Of a stretch of 36,385 nucleotides of DNA, positions 1-8,640 are shown in pieces. Below the pieces are notes generated by a model, which saw only the letters and a list, made by a program, of their open reading frames with translations, was not told the DNA's origin and searched no databases. The stretch is from Sphingobacteriales bacterium. Lineage in GTDB: Bacteria > Bacteroidota > Bacteroidia > Chitinophagales > Chitinophagaceae. The DNA lies in NCBI GenBank assembly GCA_900299255.1, contig OMJB01000084.1, forward strand, positions 1 to 36,385. The letters run 5' to 3'. Made by a program: the position numbers and the translations under genes. The stretch's first letter is position 1. Each line of letters begins with the position of its first letter.

Positions 1-92
1 CACCACCCGATGCCATCAGCGTACACTTGGCCAGAAGTTTCTCAATATTGAGAAACTTCTGGCCAAGTGTACGCTGATGGCATCGGGTGGTG
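1..92. repeat. perfect 92-bp palindrome at contig edge (probable assembly fold-back)
   Basis: Bases 1-46 are the exact reverse complement of bases 47-92, with the centre at AATATT (44-49) and no spacer. The right arm reads directly into the nadB coding frame and is therefore the genuine copy. The left arm is antisense nadB. A perfect palindrome of this length inside a conserved enzyme gene, exactly at a sequence end, is best explained by a chimeric or fold-back read joined during assembly rather than by biology. Confidence 0.9.
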
Positions 93-1072
93 CAGGGCAG
101 GCTTACCGCACTACCACCAATCCGAGGATAGCCACCGGCGACGGAATAGCAATGGCATACCGGGCAAAGGGGCGGATTGAAAATATGGAATTTATACAAT
201 TTCATCCCACTGCACTGTATGAGGTAGGAGTGAGCCCCTCGTTTTTGATCACAGAAGCGGTGCGGGGAGACGGCGCCGTACTCCGGAACAAGGCCGGGGC
301 CGCTTTTATGAAAGCTTATGACCCAAGGGCAGACCTGGCACCTCGCGACGTAGTGGCGCGGGCTATAGACAGCGAGCTGAAAAAGTCTGGAACAGAACAT
401 GTATACCTTGACTGCAGGCAGATGGGCCGGGAGAATTTTTTGGCACACTTTCCCAATATATATGCCAAATGCAGAAGCATAGGTATTGATGTATTTGAAC
501 AAATGATTCCGGTGGCACCGGCAGCACATTATTGCTGTGGAGGCGTGAAGGCCGATGAAATGGGCCGGACTTCAATCATCAACCTATACTCATGCGGAGA
601 GTGTGCCAGCACCGGGCTGCATGGAGCTAACAGGCTGGCCTCGAATTCGCTGCTGGAGGCTCTGGTTTTTGCACACAGGTGTGCTGAGGATATGGCATCG
701 CGGGTGAACAGTGTTGAGTTTAATGAAAACGTACCCGACTGGAATGCTTCGGGCACCACTGAACCGGAAGAGATGATACTTATCACTCAGAGCCTGAAAG
801 AACTACAACAGGTGATGAGTGACTATGTGGGGATAGTGAGGAATGATGTGAGGCTGGAAAGAGCCATGAGCAGGATTGACCTACTGCACAACGAGACTGA
901 AGAATTGTATAAAGTAGCAACGCTTTCGCCACAGCTATGTGAACTTAGAAACCTGATAACTATCGGATACCTTATTGTAAAAGGCGCACAGTTTAGAAAA
1001 GAGAGCAGAGGGTTGCATTTTAATACAGACTATCCTGAAAAAAACAGGCTGGTGCAGCAACTAGTGCTGTAA
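47..1072 (+). CDS. nadB: L-aspartate oxidase, C-terminal part (5' truncated)
   Basis: FAD-dependent L-aspartate oxidase oxidises L-aspartate to iminoaspartate, the first step of de novo NAD synthesis; quinolinate synthase NadA uses the product. About 342 residues are present against roughly 530 usual, so the N-terminal FAD-binding Rossmann segment is missing at the contig edge. Visible family signatures are MASGGAGQAYRTTTNP near position 77, QFHPTALYEVG near 200, DPRADLAPRDVVARAID near 320, AAHYCCGGV near 525 (substrate-binding His region) and GLHGANRLASNSLLEALVFA near 615. The C-terminal helical domain runs to a normal stop. The frame is open to base 2, but bases 1-46 belong to the artefactual palindrome arm, so I start the gene at 47. 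The related SdhA/FrdA flavoproteins are excluded by the NadB-type HGANRLASNSLLE segment. No nadA or nadC is visible here. Confidence 0.95.
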   Translation: MEKLLAKCTLMASGGAGQAYRTTTNPRIATGDGIAMAYRAKGRIENMEFIQFHPTALYEVGVSPSFLITEAVRGDGAVLRNKAGAAFMKAYDPRADLAPRDVVARAIDSELKKSGTEHVYLDCRQMGRENFLAHFPNIYAKCRSIGIDVFEQMIPVAPAAHYCCGGVKADEMGRTSIINLYSCGECASTGLHGANRLASNSLLEALVFAHRCAEDMASRVNSVEFNENVPDWNASGTTEPEEMILITQSLKELQQVMSDYVGIVRNDVRLERAMSRIDLLHNETEELYKVATLSPQLCELRNLITIGYLIVKGAQFRKESRGLHFNTDYPEKNRLVQQLVL

Positions 1073-1203
1073 ACTGCCGTATCAAATTTCTGGAAATGAA
1101 ATGCTGGCACCTTTTTTGCGGAGTAAATAATGTTAACACTTACTTATCCCAATAATTACTAAATTTGTAATTGTGACCATTTCGTTTATAGCATACCCTT
1201 CGT

Positions 1204-1656
1204 ATGAATAAAATATATTTATTTTTAATTTTATCTTTTCTCGGCCTAATTGGGTTTGCCTCGTCATGCAGAAAGAGTGGTGAGTTCACAACTATATCAG
1301 ATAGAGTGGAAGGTAAATGGAAACTGGCCAGATTTGCGTCCGACGATAACTTAAACGGCACTATTGACAATTACGAGATACACACCGACACTTCCACACG
1401 TGATTATGAGTTATTATTTAATAAAGATGGCTCAGGCATAAACACCAACACTATAAATGGAGTTAAATCTCCAGATTTGAAATTCACCTGGTACATGGTT
1501 TCTTACGATTCGCTTCGAATAGCGTATCAAGCCAACGATACACTGTTATACCATGTGTCTGATATTTCTTCCAAACAAATGACACTCACATATACCTCCA
1601 AGAAAGAAAATTCCGGCATTAAAGAAATACGGTGGTTTTACTTTGTGAAAATTTAA
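1204..1656 (+). CDS. lipocalin-like lipoprotein
   Basis: This is a 150-residue predicted lipoprotein with a hydrophobic signal (residues 4-18) and a lipobox ending A19-S-S-C22. The mature part has the layout of the small Bacteroidota lipocalin-like family: an opening VEGKWKLARFASDDNLNG segment, then short alternating strands with LLFNKDGSG, LKFTWYMVSYDSLRI and a final WFYFVKI strand. Such proteins are expected to form an eight-stranded barrel at the outer membrane; the ligand is unknown. It follows nadB by 131 bases. A TAAATTTG box at 1160-1167 fits the Bacteroidota -7 consensus, but I found no -33 TTTG at normal spacing. The stop lies only 32 bases from the convergent acyl-CoA dehydrogenase gene and no terminator hairpin is visible between them. 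Confidence 0.75.
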   Translation: MNKIYLFLILSFLGLIGFASSCRKSGEFTTISDRVEGKWKLARFASDDNLNGTIDNYEIHTDTSTRDYELLFNKDGSGINTNTINGVKSPDLKFTWYMVSYDSLRIAYQANDTLLYHVSDISSKQMTLTYTSKKENSGIKEIRWFYFVKI

Positions 1657-1688
1657 ACCAATTTGCTTTCCGGCTTGAACTGTTAGTA

Positions 1689-2828
1689 TTATTTCAGTAA
1701 TTCCCTGGAGATAACTAGTTTCTGAATTTCAGATGTTCCCTCACCGATAGTACACAGCTTGCTGTCACGATAGTATTTTTCAACTGGGAAGTCTTTGGTA
1801 TAACCATAGCCACCAAAAATCTGTACAGCATCTGTAGAAACACGCACAGCAACTTCAGAGGCATAATACTTTGCCATCGCAGATTCCTTTGTCATTTTCT
1901 CTCCACGGTTCTTCAGGTCAGATGCCTGATATATGAGCATTTCGGCTGCCTCAATCTGAGTTGCCATATCAGCCAGTTTAAATGCAATTGCCTGAAAATT
2001 AGATATGGGCTGATCAAACTGCTGCCTTTCTTTGGAGTATTTCAACGACGCTTCATAAGCACCTTTTGCAATGCCTAAGGCTAATGCTGCAATAGAAATT
2101 CTTCCACCATCCAGTATTTTCATAGCCTGATAGAATCCATCTCCAACTGGCCCCATTCTCTGGGCATCAGAAATGCGGCAATTATCAAACACCAGCTCTG
2201 CAGTTTCACTGGCCCGCATTCCCAATTTATTTTCCTTCTTACCTGACTTGAAACCGGGAGTCCCTTTCTCAATAATAAAGGCAGTAGTATTATTTTTAGT
2301 ACGCGGCTCGCCGGTTCTTGCCAACACAACAGCCACGTTTCCGCTGATACCGTGCGTAATCCAGTTTTTAGTGCCGTTAATCACCCACTCATCACCATCT
2401 TTTACAGCATTGCAGCGCATATTGCCTGAGTCGCTACCCGTGTTAGCTTCTGTAAGTCCCCATGCACCAATCCATTCACCGGACGCAAGCTTTGGCAGGT
2501 ATTTTTTCTTCTGCTCTTCGTTGCCGAAATAGAGAATATGGCCGGTACACAATGAATTGTGTGCTGCCACCGAAAGCCCGATCGAACCGCAAACTTTTGC
2601 TATCTCGCTGATAATAGTTACATATTCGAAGTAGCTGAGGCCGGAACCACCATATTCAGCCGGAACCAACACACCCATCAACCCCAGTTCACCCATTTGA
2701 CGAAACAGATCAACAGGAAATATCTGCGCTTCGTCCCATACCATTATATCGGGGCGAATATGCTTGTTTGCAAAATTGCGGATCATTTCTGCGATTGAAC
2801 TCTGGGCTTCTGTTTGATTAAAATTCAT
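1689..2828 (-). CDS. acyl-CoA dehydrogenase (short/medium-chain type)
   Basis: This 379-residue flavoprotein oxidises acyl-CoA to trans-2-enoyl-CoA and passes electrons to electron-transfer flavoprotein. All three family domains are present: an N-terminal helical domain (to about 120), a middle beta domain opening with WGLTEANTGSD (FAD/acyl-CoA contacts), and a C-terminal helical domain ending YGYTKDFPVEKYYRDSK and GEGTSEIQ. Glu363 in the last motif sits where the catalytic base of medium- and short-chain enzymes lies. Length and motifs are complete, and the closest type is butyryl-CoA dehydrogenase or a general Bacteroidota ACAD. Substrate length cannot be read from sequence. No etfAB or other beta-oxidation genes are beside it. 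A 26-bp AT-rich inverted repeat lies 38 bases upstream of the start. Confidence 0.95.
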   Translation of the reverse strand: MNFNQTEAQSSIAEMIRNFANKHIRPDIMVWDEAQIFPVDLFRQMGELGLMGVLVPAEYGGSGLSYFEYVTIISEIAKVCGSIGLSVAAHNSLCTGHILYFGNEEQKKKYLPKLASGEWIGAWGLTEANTGSDSGNMRCNAVKDGDEWVINGTKNWITHGISGNVAVVLARTGEPRTKNNTTAFIIEKGTPGFKSGKKENKLGMRASETAELVFDNCRISDAQRMGPVGDGFYQAMKILDGGRISIAALALGIAKGAYEASLKYSKERQQFDQPISNFQAIAFKLADMATQIEAAEMLIYQASDLKNRGEKMTKESAMAKYYASEVAVRVSTDAVQIFGGYGYTKDFPVEKYYRDSKLCTIGEGTSEIQKLVISRELLK

Positions 2829-2856
2829 TTTAATTAATATGAGTGTAATATAAACA

Positions 2857-2891
2857 CAATTTTACAACATTTTTTTTGAAAAAAAAATGTT
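2857..2891 (-). promoter_or_regulatory. candidate promoter with AT-rich inverted repeat upstream of acyl-CoA dehydrogenase
   Basis: Bases 2866-2877 (AACAT followed by T's) pair perfectly with 2880-2891 across two bases. Read on the minus strand, a TAAAATTG box (2864 to 2857) matches seven of eight positions of the Bacteroidota -7 element and lies about 28 bases before the ATG at 2828. The inverted repeat covers the position of the -33 element, so it could be an operator. It could also be a weak end signal for the upstream helix-hairpin-helix gene, but the stem has almost no G or C and would be unstable. Confidence 0.3.
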
Positions 2892-2963
2892 AGGGCCACA
2901 ACCAGAAATATGTGTACTGCATATTGTATATCAATGATAAACACGCAATGAAAATCACAAAAC

Positions 2964-3425
2964 CTACTTGCCTCCGTTGCTATTTGCAGGTACTTTGAGA
3001 TGCGCCTTAAGTACTGTTATTTCCTCTGCCGAAAAACTACCGGTTTCCCAGACCTGGCTGATATCTGTAAACGGCCCGTTTTTCTGCCGGCGCATAAGGA
3101 TTTTGTGGGCTGTTGCCGGCCCAATTCCTTTAAAAAGAATTAATGTTTGCGAGTCGGCAGTGTTGATATCTACAGAATCCGGCAATGCCTGTTTTCCGGG
3201 AAGGTGCATACTTTCCGCAGGCATAGAATCAGTAACCGCAATAGACTGGAACTCTTCCCAGGCCTGCCTGAGTTTTTGCTCCTGCGCTACATCTTCCGCA
3301 GGATGCACCCATAAATGCATGCTAAACCTGATAACAATGAGCAGAACTATAATGCCGCATAACGCAGCAATTCCTTTTTTTTCGGTGCGGGAAAATGAAA
3401 CAAAAGACCGAATCTGCTTCTTCAT
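2964..3425 (-). CDS. ComEA-like helix-hairpin-helix membrane protein
   Basis: This 153-residue protein has a short basic N-terminus, one membrane segment (about residues 18-35, KKGIAALCGIIVLLIVIRF), a variable linker and a C-terminal helix-hairpin-helix unit. The unit reads VDINTADSQTLILFKGIGPA followed by TAHKILMRRQKNGPFTDISQV. The INTAD...L...GIG.A..I...R..GPF pattern is the ComEA signature for non-specific double-stranded DNA binding. In competent bacteria ComEA receives DNA in the periplasm. Here only one HhH repeat is present and no comEC or pilus genes lie nearby, so a role in DNA uptake is inference. It is divergent from ligA with 76 bases between the starts. The plus-strand reading frame over the same stretch is a shadow. 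Confidence 0.85.
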   Translation of the reverse strand: MKKQIRSFVSFSRTEKKGIAALCGIIVLLIVIRFSMHLWVHPAEDVAQEQKLRQAWEEFQSIAVTDSMPAESMHLPGKQALPDSVDINTADSQTLILFKGIGPATAHKILMRRQKNGPFTDISQVWETGSFSAEEITVLKAHLKVPANSNGGK

Positions 3426-3501
3426 GGTGCCTGAGCAAAATAATTAAAATAATTGGATTCTGCCGGTAATTTGCCACTTAAAAACTTCCTTTCTTTGCAG
3501 T

Positions 3502-5598
3502 ATGTATACGCAGGAAGAAGAGAAAAACTTTTTTGAACAGGCAAAGCATTTAATGCAGCATGATGCCGGTAGTGCTGAGGATACTATTGGCCAATTGAGA
3601 GCAGTAATATTGTATTCAGACTGGAAGTATTATGTGAAGAGTGACCCGGTGTTGTCAGATTTTGATTATGACACGCTGTTTAAAAAACTAAAGCACCTGG
3701 AAGCTGCCAATCCGGAACTGGTGACTGAAGATTCTCCGACTCAAAGGGTGGCTAAAGGTATCAGCGAGCGGTTTCCCACTGTGAGCCATCTGGTGCCAAT
3801 GCTGAGCCTGGATAACACTTATAATGCAGACGACCTGGCAGACTGGGACCGCAAATGCAGGGAACTGGCCGGCACGGACAAGATTGAATATTGTGTAGAA
3901 CCCAAGTACGACGGAGCGAGTATATCGCTGGTATATGAAAATGACCAGCTGCACCGCGGGGCTACAAGAGGTGATGGCGTTATGGGCGAAGATGTGACAG
4001 CAAATATCAGGCAGATACGGGCAATACCGCTGTCGGCTACACTCAGGGAAAAGGGTATCAGGCAGATTGAGATCAGAGGAGAGATTGTGATCCATAAAAA
4101 TGTATTTGAAGCATTCAACAAGCAGCGTGTTTCAGAGGGATTATCGCCGCTGGCAAATCCACGAAATGCAGCATCAGGCACACTGAGGATTCTGGACCCC
4201 AATGAAGTAAAAAAGCGCGGCCTTAATGCCATTCTTTACCACATAAGTGATTATACACTTGAAGAAGGCCGGAGCAGGCCGGAAGGGCTAAATACACATT
4301 ACGGGTCCTTGAAATGGCTGTATTCGCTAGGTTTCCCAACGCCGGCAATGGAGATGAAAGTGTTCGGTCATATTGATGAGGTAATCAAATATTGCCATGA
4401 TTTTGAGGCACTGCGCGATACCCTGCCTTTTGAAGTAGATGGACTGGTGGTAAAAGTGAATGATTTTGCCTTGCAGGATAAGATGGGTATGACATCGCAC
4501 CACCCAAGGTGGGCAGTGGCTTATAAATTTAAGGCAAGGCAGGCCACCAGCAAGCTGCGTAAAGTTGAATATCAGGTCGGAAGGACGGGAGCCATAACGC
4601 CGGTAGCAAAAATAGACCCTGTGCATATAGGCGGGGTAACGGTGAGCTCCATCTCACTGTTTAACGAAGATGTAGTACGAGAGAAAGATGTGCGCATAGG
4701 CGATACTGTGCTGGTGGAAAGGGCAGGGGATGTGATACCCTACATAGTAAAGCCACTTACCGAACTGCGGACAGGCGAGGAAGAAGTGATAGAGTTTCCC
4801 AAGCACTGCCCGGCCTGTAACAGCCAACTGGAAAAACAGCAGGATGAAGCAGCATGGCGTTGTGTAAACATCAGCTGCCCGGTGCAGGTAGTAGAGCGCA
4901 TGATTCACTTTGCCAGTAAGGATGCAATGGACATCAGAAGTATGGGCAATGCCAATGTGCAGAAATTTTATGAGCTGGGCCTGCTGACAGACATACCCAG
5001 TATATACAACATAGACTGGAAAAAGGTAAAAAGCCTTGAAGGGTTTGGTGAGAAATCCGTAAGTAATCTGAAGCAAGCAATAGAGGCATCAAAGAAGCAG
5101 CCGCTCAACCGGCTGATTTTTGGATTGGGTATCAGATATGTGGGAGAAACAACCGGTAAAACGCTTGCCTCTGCGGTGGGTGATATACGCGAACTGTATG
5201 ATTGGAATGTGGAGCGCCTGCTGGCACTGGAAGACGTAGGGCCCAAGGTGGCCACGGCAGTTGCAGATTTTTTTGCAAAACCCGAAAACAGGGAAATGAT
5301 TCAGAAGCTAGCCGATGCGGGCGTAAACCTGATCAATGTGCATAAGGGGCAAACTGCGGCGGCAGGCGAACTGGCAGGTAAAACATTTCTATTCACAGGT
5401 ACACTGAGCCAGTTTAAACGCAGCGATGCAGAAAGCATGGTAGAAGCAAAAGGTGGTTCTATTCTAGGTAGCGTAAGCAGCAAACTTAATTACCTGGTAG
5501 TAGGCGCTGATGCAGGTTCTAAGCTGGAAAAAGCCAAGAAGCTGGGCTCCGTGAATATACTTACGGAGCAGGAGTTTCAGGAGTTGATAAAAGACTAG
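3502..5598 (+). CDS. ligA: NAD-dependent DNA ligase
   Basis: LigA seals nicks in DNA using NAD+, joining Okazaki fragments and completing excision repair; it is normally essential. The 698-residue protein is full length. In order: the Ia NAD-binding domain (to about 75), the nucleotidyltransferase domain with the adenylated Lys135 in EPKYDGAS, RGDGVMGEDVT and ATSGTLR-like NPRNAASGTLRILDP, an OB fold, a four-Cys zinc finger (Cys436, Cys439, Cys454, Cys459), helix-hairpin-helix repeats (LEGFGEKSVSNL, LEDVGPKVATAV) and a C-terminal BRCT domain (about 620-698, GKTFLFTGTLSQFKRSDAESM). The ATG at 3502 is preceded by TTTCTTTG at 3490-3497 with a TTTG at 3470-3473, a near-consensus promoter with a leader of only a few bases. 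No Shine-Dalgarno site is visible. Confidence 0.98.
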   Translation: MYTQEEEKNFFEQAKHLMQHDAGSAEDTIGQLRAVILYSDWKYYVKSDPVLSDFDYDTLFKKLKHLEAANPELVTEDSPTQRVAKGISERFPTVSHLVPMLSLDNTYNADDLADWDRKCRELAGTDKIEYCVEPKYDGASISLVYENDQLHRGATRGDGVMGEDVTANIRQIRAIPLSATLREKGIRQIEIRGEIVIHKNVFEAFNKQRVSEGLSPLANPRNAASGTLRILDPNEVKKRGLNAILYHISDYTLEEGRSRPEGLNTHYGSLKWLYSLGFPTPAMEMKVFGHIDEVIKYCHDFEALRDTLPFEVDGLVVKVNDFALQDKMGMTSHHPRWAVAYKFKARQATSKLRKVEYQVGRTGAITPVAKIDPVHIGGVTVSSISLFNEDVVREKDVRIGDTVLVERAGDVIPYIVKPLTELRTGEEEVIEFPKHCPACNSQLEKQQDEAAWRCVNISCPVQVVERMIHFASKDAMDIRSMGNANVQKFYELGLLTDIPSIYNIDWKKVKSLEGFGEKSVSNLKQAIEASKKQPLNRLIFGLGIRYVGETTGKTLASAVGDIRELYDWNVERLLALEDVGPKVATAVADFFAKPENREMIQKLADAGVNLINVHKGQTAAAGELAGKTFLFTGTLSQFKRSDAESMVEAKGGSILGSVSSKLNYLVVGADAGSKLEKAKKLGSVNILTEQEFQELIKD

Positions 5599-5694
5599 TA
5601 GCAACCGCGCACGTTGTTGTTTACAAACTTGTTAGGGGCGCAGTAAATACATTTGAAACTTAAACTGATAGCGTGCTTGCTTAGCCGAGTGAAG

Positions 5695-5712
5695 TTATGA
5701 CCAAAGTCATAA
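5695..5712. promoter_or_regulatory. operator-like palindrome (TTATGAC-N4-GTCATAA) before membrane protein gene
   Basis: TTATGAC (5695-5701) and GTCATAA (5706-5712) form a perfect 7-bp inverted repeat around CAAA. Just downstream, TTTG at 5716-5719 and TATTGTTG at 5741-5748 make a plausible -33/-7 pair with a 21-base gap, placing the palindrome where an activator would sit, about 50 bases before transcription start. The ATGAC-N4-GTCAT core recurs at 13470-13483. The size and symmetry suit a dimeric helix-turn-helix regulator such as a Crp/Fnr-family protein; the regulator is not identifiable from this window. Confidence 0.45.
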
Positions 5713-5773
5713 TCATTTGACACAGCAGGCTGTACCTTCATATTGTTGTTCACGCACATAAATATGAAAGACG

Positions 5774-6349
5774 ATGACAAACAACTTTCAGTTAAAGAAG
5801 ATATTTCTGCGCCTGCTGATTGCCTCTCTTTTATTAAGTGCTCTAATAGGCATCATAATTTTTCTGCTGGGGAAGTTCGGCGACACTGAGGAAAAAATAT
5901 TGGCTACAACATTGGTGTTTGGTGCATGCAGCCTTCTTAGTCTATGCAATGCATCGGTTTATCAGAAAGAAAGTATACGGTGGCTAAGCCTGACTGGTGC
6001 CGGACTATCTGTGCTGACACTGATTTACTCATTGAAAATAATATGGGCAAACAGCGATACTAAACTAACCATGCAGAGCTTTGGCAGCCTTGTCATTTGG
6101 ACTGTAACCGTATCGCACATCTGTTTGCTGCTACAGATAAGCAGTACCAATGGCCTTGTGAAAAAGGCGCTCGGCGCAACAATAGTATTCATCTTGACAG
6201 TGTCTGTAATGCTAACCATCATTCTCTGGCACGACAAGATTGCAAATGACTTTTACTTCCGCCTTCTGGGTGTTTTTGCTATACTGGATGTATTGGGTAC
6301 TATTGTTACTCCTATTCTGAACAAAATTCAAACTGCCAAACACCAATAA
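5774..6349 (+). CDS. polytopic membrane protein of unknown function
   Basis: I do not recognise this 191-residue protein. It has six hydrophobic stretches in three pairs: roughly residues 10-32, 40-60, 70-90, 105-122, 130-150 and 160-180, joined by short polar loops, with a basic C-terminal tail (NKIQTAKHQ). No catalytic or metal motif stands out. It sits alone between ligA and a terminator, with its own likely promoter and an operator-like palindrome (5695-5712) upstream. An ATG at 5764 is out of frame; the ATG at 5774 keeps the positive residues directly before the first membrane segment, which is the expected topology signal. Confidence 0.7.
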   Translation: MTNNFQLKKIFLRLLIASLLLSALIGIIIFLLGKFGDTEEKILATTLVFGACSLLSLCNASVYQKESIRWLSLTGAGLSVLTLIYSLKIIWANSDTKLTMQSFGSLVIWTVTVSHICLLLQISSTNGLVKKALGATIVFILTVSVMLTIILWHDKIANDFYFRLLGVFAILDVLGTIVTPILNKIQTAKHQ

Positions 6350-6437
6350 TATGCTTCCTGCCTTTAACAACTATTTCATCTCTTCCCACAAAAATCCGCT
6401 TATACAATAAGGCCCCGATCCAGGCAATTTAAGGCAT

Positions 6438-6471
6438 AAAAAAACGTCCTGACAATCAGGACGTTTTTTTT
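6438..6471. terminator. bidirectional intrinsic terminator
   Basis: A 15-bp perfect stem (6438-6452 with 6456-6470) closes a CAA loop. The GC-rich core is ACGTCCTGA/TCAGGACGT, flanked by seven A's on the left and eight T's on the right, so both strands see a hairpin followed by a U tract. It lies between two convergent genes, ending 5774-6349 on the plus strand and the M16 operon on the minus strand. Confidence 0.93.
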
Positions 6472-6488
6472 ATTAACCCAGCCTCAAA

Positions 6489-8579
6489 TTATTTGAACTC
6501 AGCATCATCAATGCCTTTATTCAGTTCTACAGCTGTTACAGTTTCGGCAATAGTCTGGCCCGACTGTGTTTCTGTTACTTTGTAGGGCAGTTTATATCCT
6601 CCGGTGCCAGGCACTTCGCGGTAATCAAGGTATTCAGATGACTGTAGCTTTTCGCCTTCTCCCTGCACTTTCTTCACCAGCAGGTAAGATGCCGCATCAT
6701 AGTATTCCAGCGACCTCTTGCCTTTTGTGTTTACACACTCCAATACGTAAGCTTTAGTGCCATTTACGTTTTCTATACCCTTGAGCGTGCGCTTGATGCC
6801 ATACTTCTCAGGGTGCAGGTCCATAGCGATATCAGCAGACTGTATGAGTTCGTCCAGGTCATCACCGGTTACATCAGCTTTCTGTCCCTGCTGTTCCTGA
6901 TATCCTTTTGTTCCGTCAAATACCATTTTCTGCACCACCATATTCTTGCCGCCAAAAGACACTTCAATAAATTGCTTCCATTTGTTGGGTGCTTTCTTTA
7001 TTTCGGTAATAGTAAGCGGCATTCCCTGCGCCTGGCTGGTGCCAATGATTTTCAGGTCTTTAATGCTGTTAAACCCTTTTTCACCGCCCATTGCTTCTAC
7101 ATACTTTTTAAACACTCCGTCAGCTGTTGTGCCGGCAGGAGCTGCCATCGTTTCAGAAGCAACCATAGGTTTGCCTGCATAGTCGTAATAATCAATCTTT
7201 CCGCCTTCAGAGAATTTGGCCAATTTGGGGGCAACATCTTCTTTACTGCCCGCTACTACAATATTTGCTTTTTCAGGAGTGATGTACTTTTTAGACATTT
7301 CCATCACATCGGCAGCAGTTACAGCACTCAGATTCTTCAGGTAATTCTGATAGTAATCTGATGGCATATGGTAGCGGTCAATATTGATAGCGAACTGCGC
7401 CACACGCTTAGGGTCTTCCAGGCTAATGGCAAAGTTTCCGGAGAGGTAGGAGATGGAATTCTGTAATGCTGTTTCTTCTACCTTTTCAGTCTGCATAAGG
7501 CGCATCTGGTCCAGCAGGGCACCCACGGCACTGTCTGAAACTATGTTGCGGCACTTAACGGTAGCCGAAAATGTTCCGCCCAGCGGATCCTCGCGCAGGC
7601 TGGAATATGCTCCGTATGTCCAGGCGTGTTTTTCGCGCAGGTCAAGGAACAAACGGCCTTGTGAACCACCACCCAATACAGTATTAGCAACTCTGGCTTT
7701 AATGGCATCAGGATTGCCCGGTGCCAATGCTACAGGATAAGTAACGCTGACCACGCTCTGCACAGCAGCGGCCCTTGGTGCAAAAGCTACTTTTGTTACT
7801 TTGCCGCCTGAACTCAGACCAGCAATAACGTATTTTGCAGCAGGTACATCAGCTTTCTCCCACTTACCAAAAAACTTCTCAATCATTGGTTTTACTTCTG
7901 CCATGGTAATGTCGCCTACAATAGCCATGTAAGCCACATTTGGCCTGAAGTAAGTTTTGTAGTACTTGGTGCAGCGAGCGGCAGTGATCTTACCTACAGT
8001 TTCTTCTGTAGCAATCTCACCAAACGGATGTGCCGTACCAAAGTTCACAACAGCGCTTACATTGCGCACCATCGCGTCCGGTTCATTTTTCTGGGTGGCC
8101 AGCTCAGAGATGGTTTTTTTCTTTGTTTTTTCCAGTTCTTCCTCAGATATTTTTGTGTTCATGGCAATATCGGCCATCAGTTCAAATATCTTTTCGGTGT
8201 ATTTTCTGAGGCCGCTGCCGTTCAGGCCATCACTGCTCACACTGATGTTCACACCCATCTGGTCTATTTCAGCATTCAGCTTGTCTTTGGGCCTGGTGAC
8301 GGTACCAGAGAGCAGCAGTTCTGACATCATATCGCGGTAGCCGGCCATATCGCCTTCCAGCTCCGGTTTTATGTCCAGTTCTATGTTGCACGAAATAGTA
8401 GGCAGCTTGTGATTCTCCACCACAAACACCTTCATGCCATTAGCCAGTGTGAAACTTTCGGTTTTACCCAGTTTTATTTCAGGTGCAGGCCCGGGCTTTG
8501 GCTTAATGCTCCTGTCGAGCTGCGCCCACGCCCCTGTAGCGAGTGTAAGCGTACATATGGAAACTATTATTTTTTTCAT
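6489..8579 (-). CDS. inactive M16 peptidase subunit with C-terminal LolA-like domain
   Basis: This 696-residue secreted protein (signal peptide to about residue 20, ATGAWAQ) has the two-lobed M16 fold: N-lobe from about 40 (FTLANGMKVFVVENH) and C-lobe from about 250. The zinc motif HxxEH is lost; the aligned segment GYRDMMSELLLSGT puts Asp83, Ser86 and Glu87 where the two His and the Glu should be. The C-lobe keeps the substrate-binding Arg/Tyr pair (Arg315, Tyr322 in LREKHAWTYG). It should therefore pair with the HFFEH-bearing protein encoded 61 bases upstream in the same operon, as described for heterodimeric bacterial M16B enzymes. Residues about 485-696 form an extra domain (FKKYVEAMGGEKGFNSI... 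YYDAASYLLVKK... YKLPYKVTE) resembling LolA/LppX-type lipoprotein-sorting folds. Its role is unknown. Confidence 0.9.
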   Translation of the reverse strand: MKKIIVSICTLTLATGAWAQLDRSIKPKPGPAPEIKLGKTESFTLANGMKVFVVENHKLPTISCNIELDIKPELEGDMAGYRDMMSELLLSGTVTRPKDKLNAEIDQMGVNISVSSDGLNGSGLRKYTEKIFELMADIAMNTKISEEELEKTKKKTISELATQKNEPDAMVRNVSAVVNFGTAHPFGEIATEETVGKITAARCTKYYKTYFRPNVAYMAIVGDITMAEVKPMIEKFFGKWEKADVPAAKYVIAGLSSGGKVTKVAFAPRAAAVQSVVSVTYPVALAPGNPDAIKARVANTVLGGGSQGRLFLDLREKHAWTYGAYSSLREDPLGGTFSATVKCRNIVSDSAVGALLDQMRLMQTEKVEETALQNSISYLSGNFAISLEDPKRVAQFAINIDRYHMPSDYYQNYLKNLSAVTAADVMEMSKKYITPEKANIVVAGSKEDVAPKLAKFSEGGKIDYYDYAGKPMVASETMAAPAGTTADGVFKKYVEAMGGEKGFNSIKDLKIIGTSQAQGMPLTITEIKKAPNKWKQFIEVSFGGKNMVVQKMVFDGTKGYQEQQGQKADVTGDDLDELIQSADIAMDLHPEKYGIKRTLKGIENVNGTKAYVLECVNTKGKRSLEYYDAASYLLVKKVQGEGEKLQSSEYLDYREVPGTGGYKLPYKVTETQSGQTIAETVTAVELNKGIDDAEFK

Positions 8580-8640
8580 TTGAAGTATATTTTGAGGCCT
8601 GCGGGTGTAACCGCAAACAGTTCTGTTATTTATTGGTTGT

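Noticed and set aside
2968-3447. 159-codon frame on the plus strand opposite the ComEA-like gene
   Set aside because: The minus-strand frame has a clear membrane helix and helix-hairpin-helix motif; the plus-strand frame shows no family and is antisense to it.
5595-5780. 61-codon minus-strand frame between ligA and the membrane protein gene
   Set aside because: It overlaps the end of ligA and the operator-like palindrome, has no promoter or family, and covers the promoter of the next gene.
6813-7361. 182-codon plus-strand frame inside the inactive M16 gene
   Set aside because: It is the antisense of a well-conserved M16 coding region and has no independent signature.
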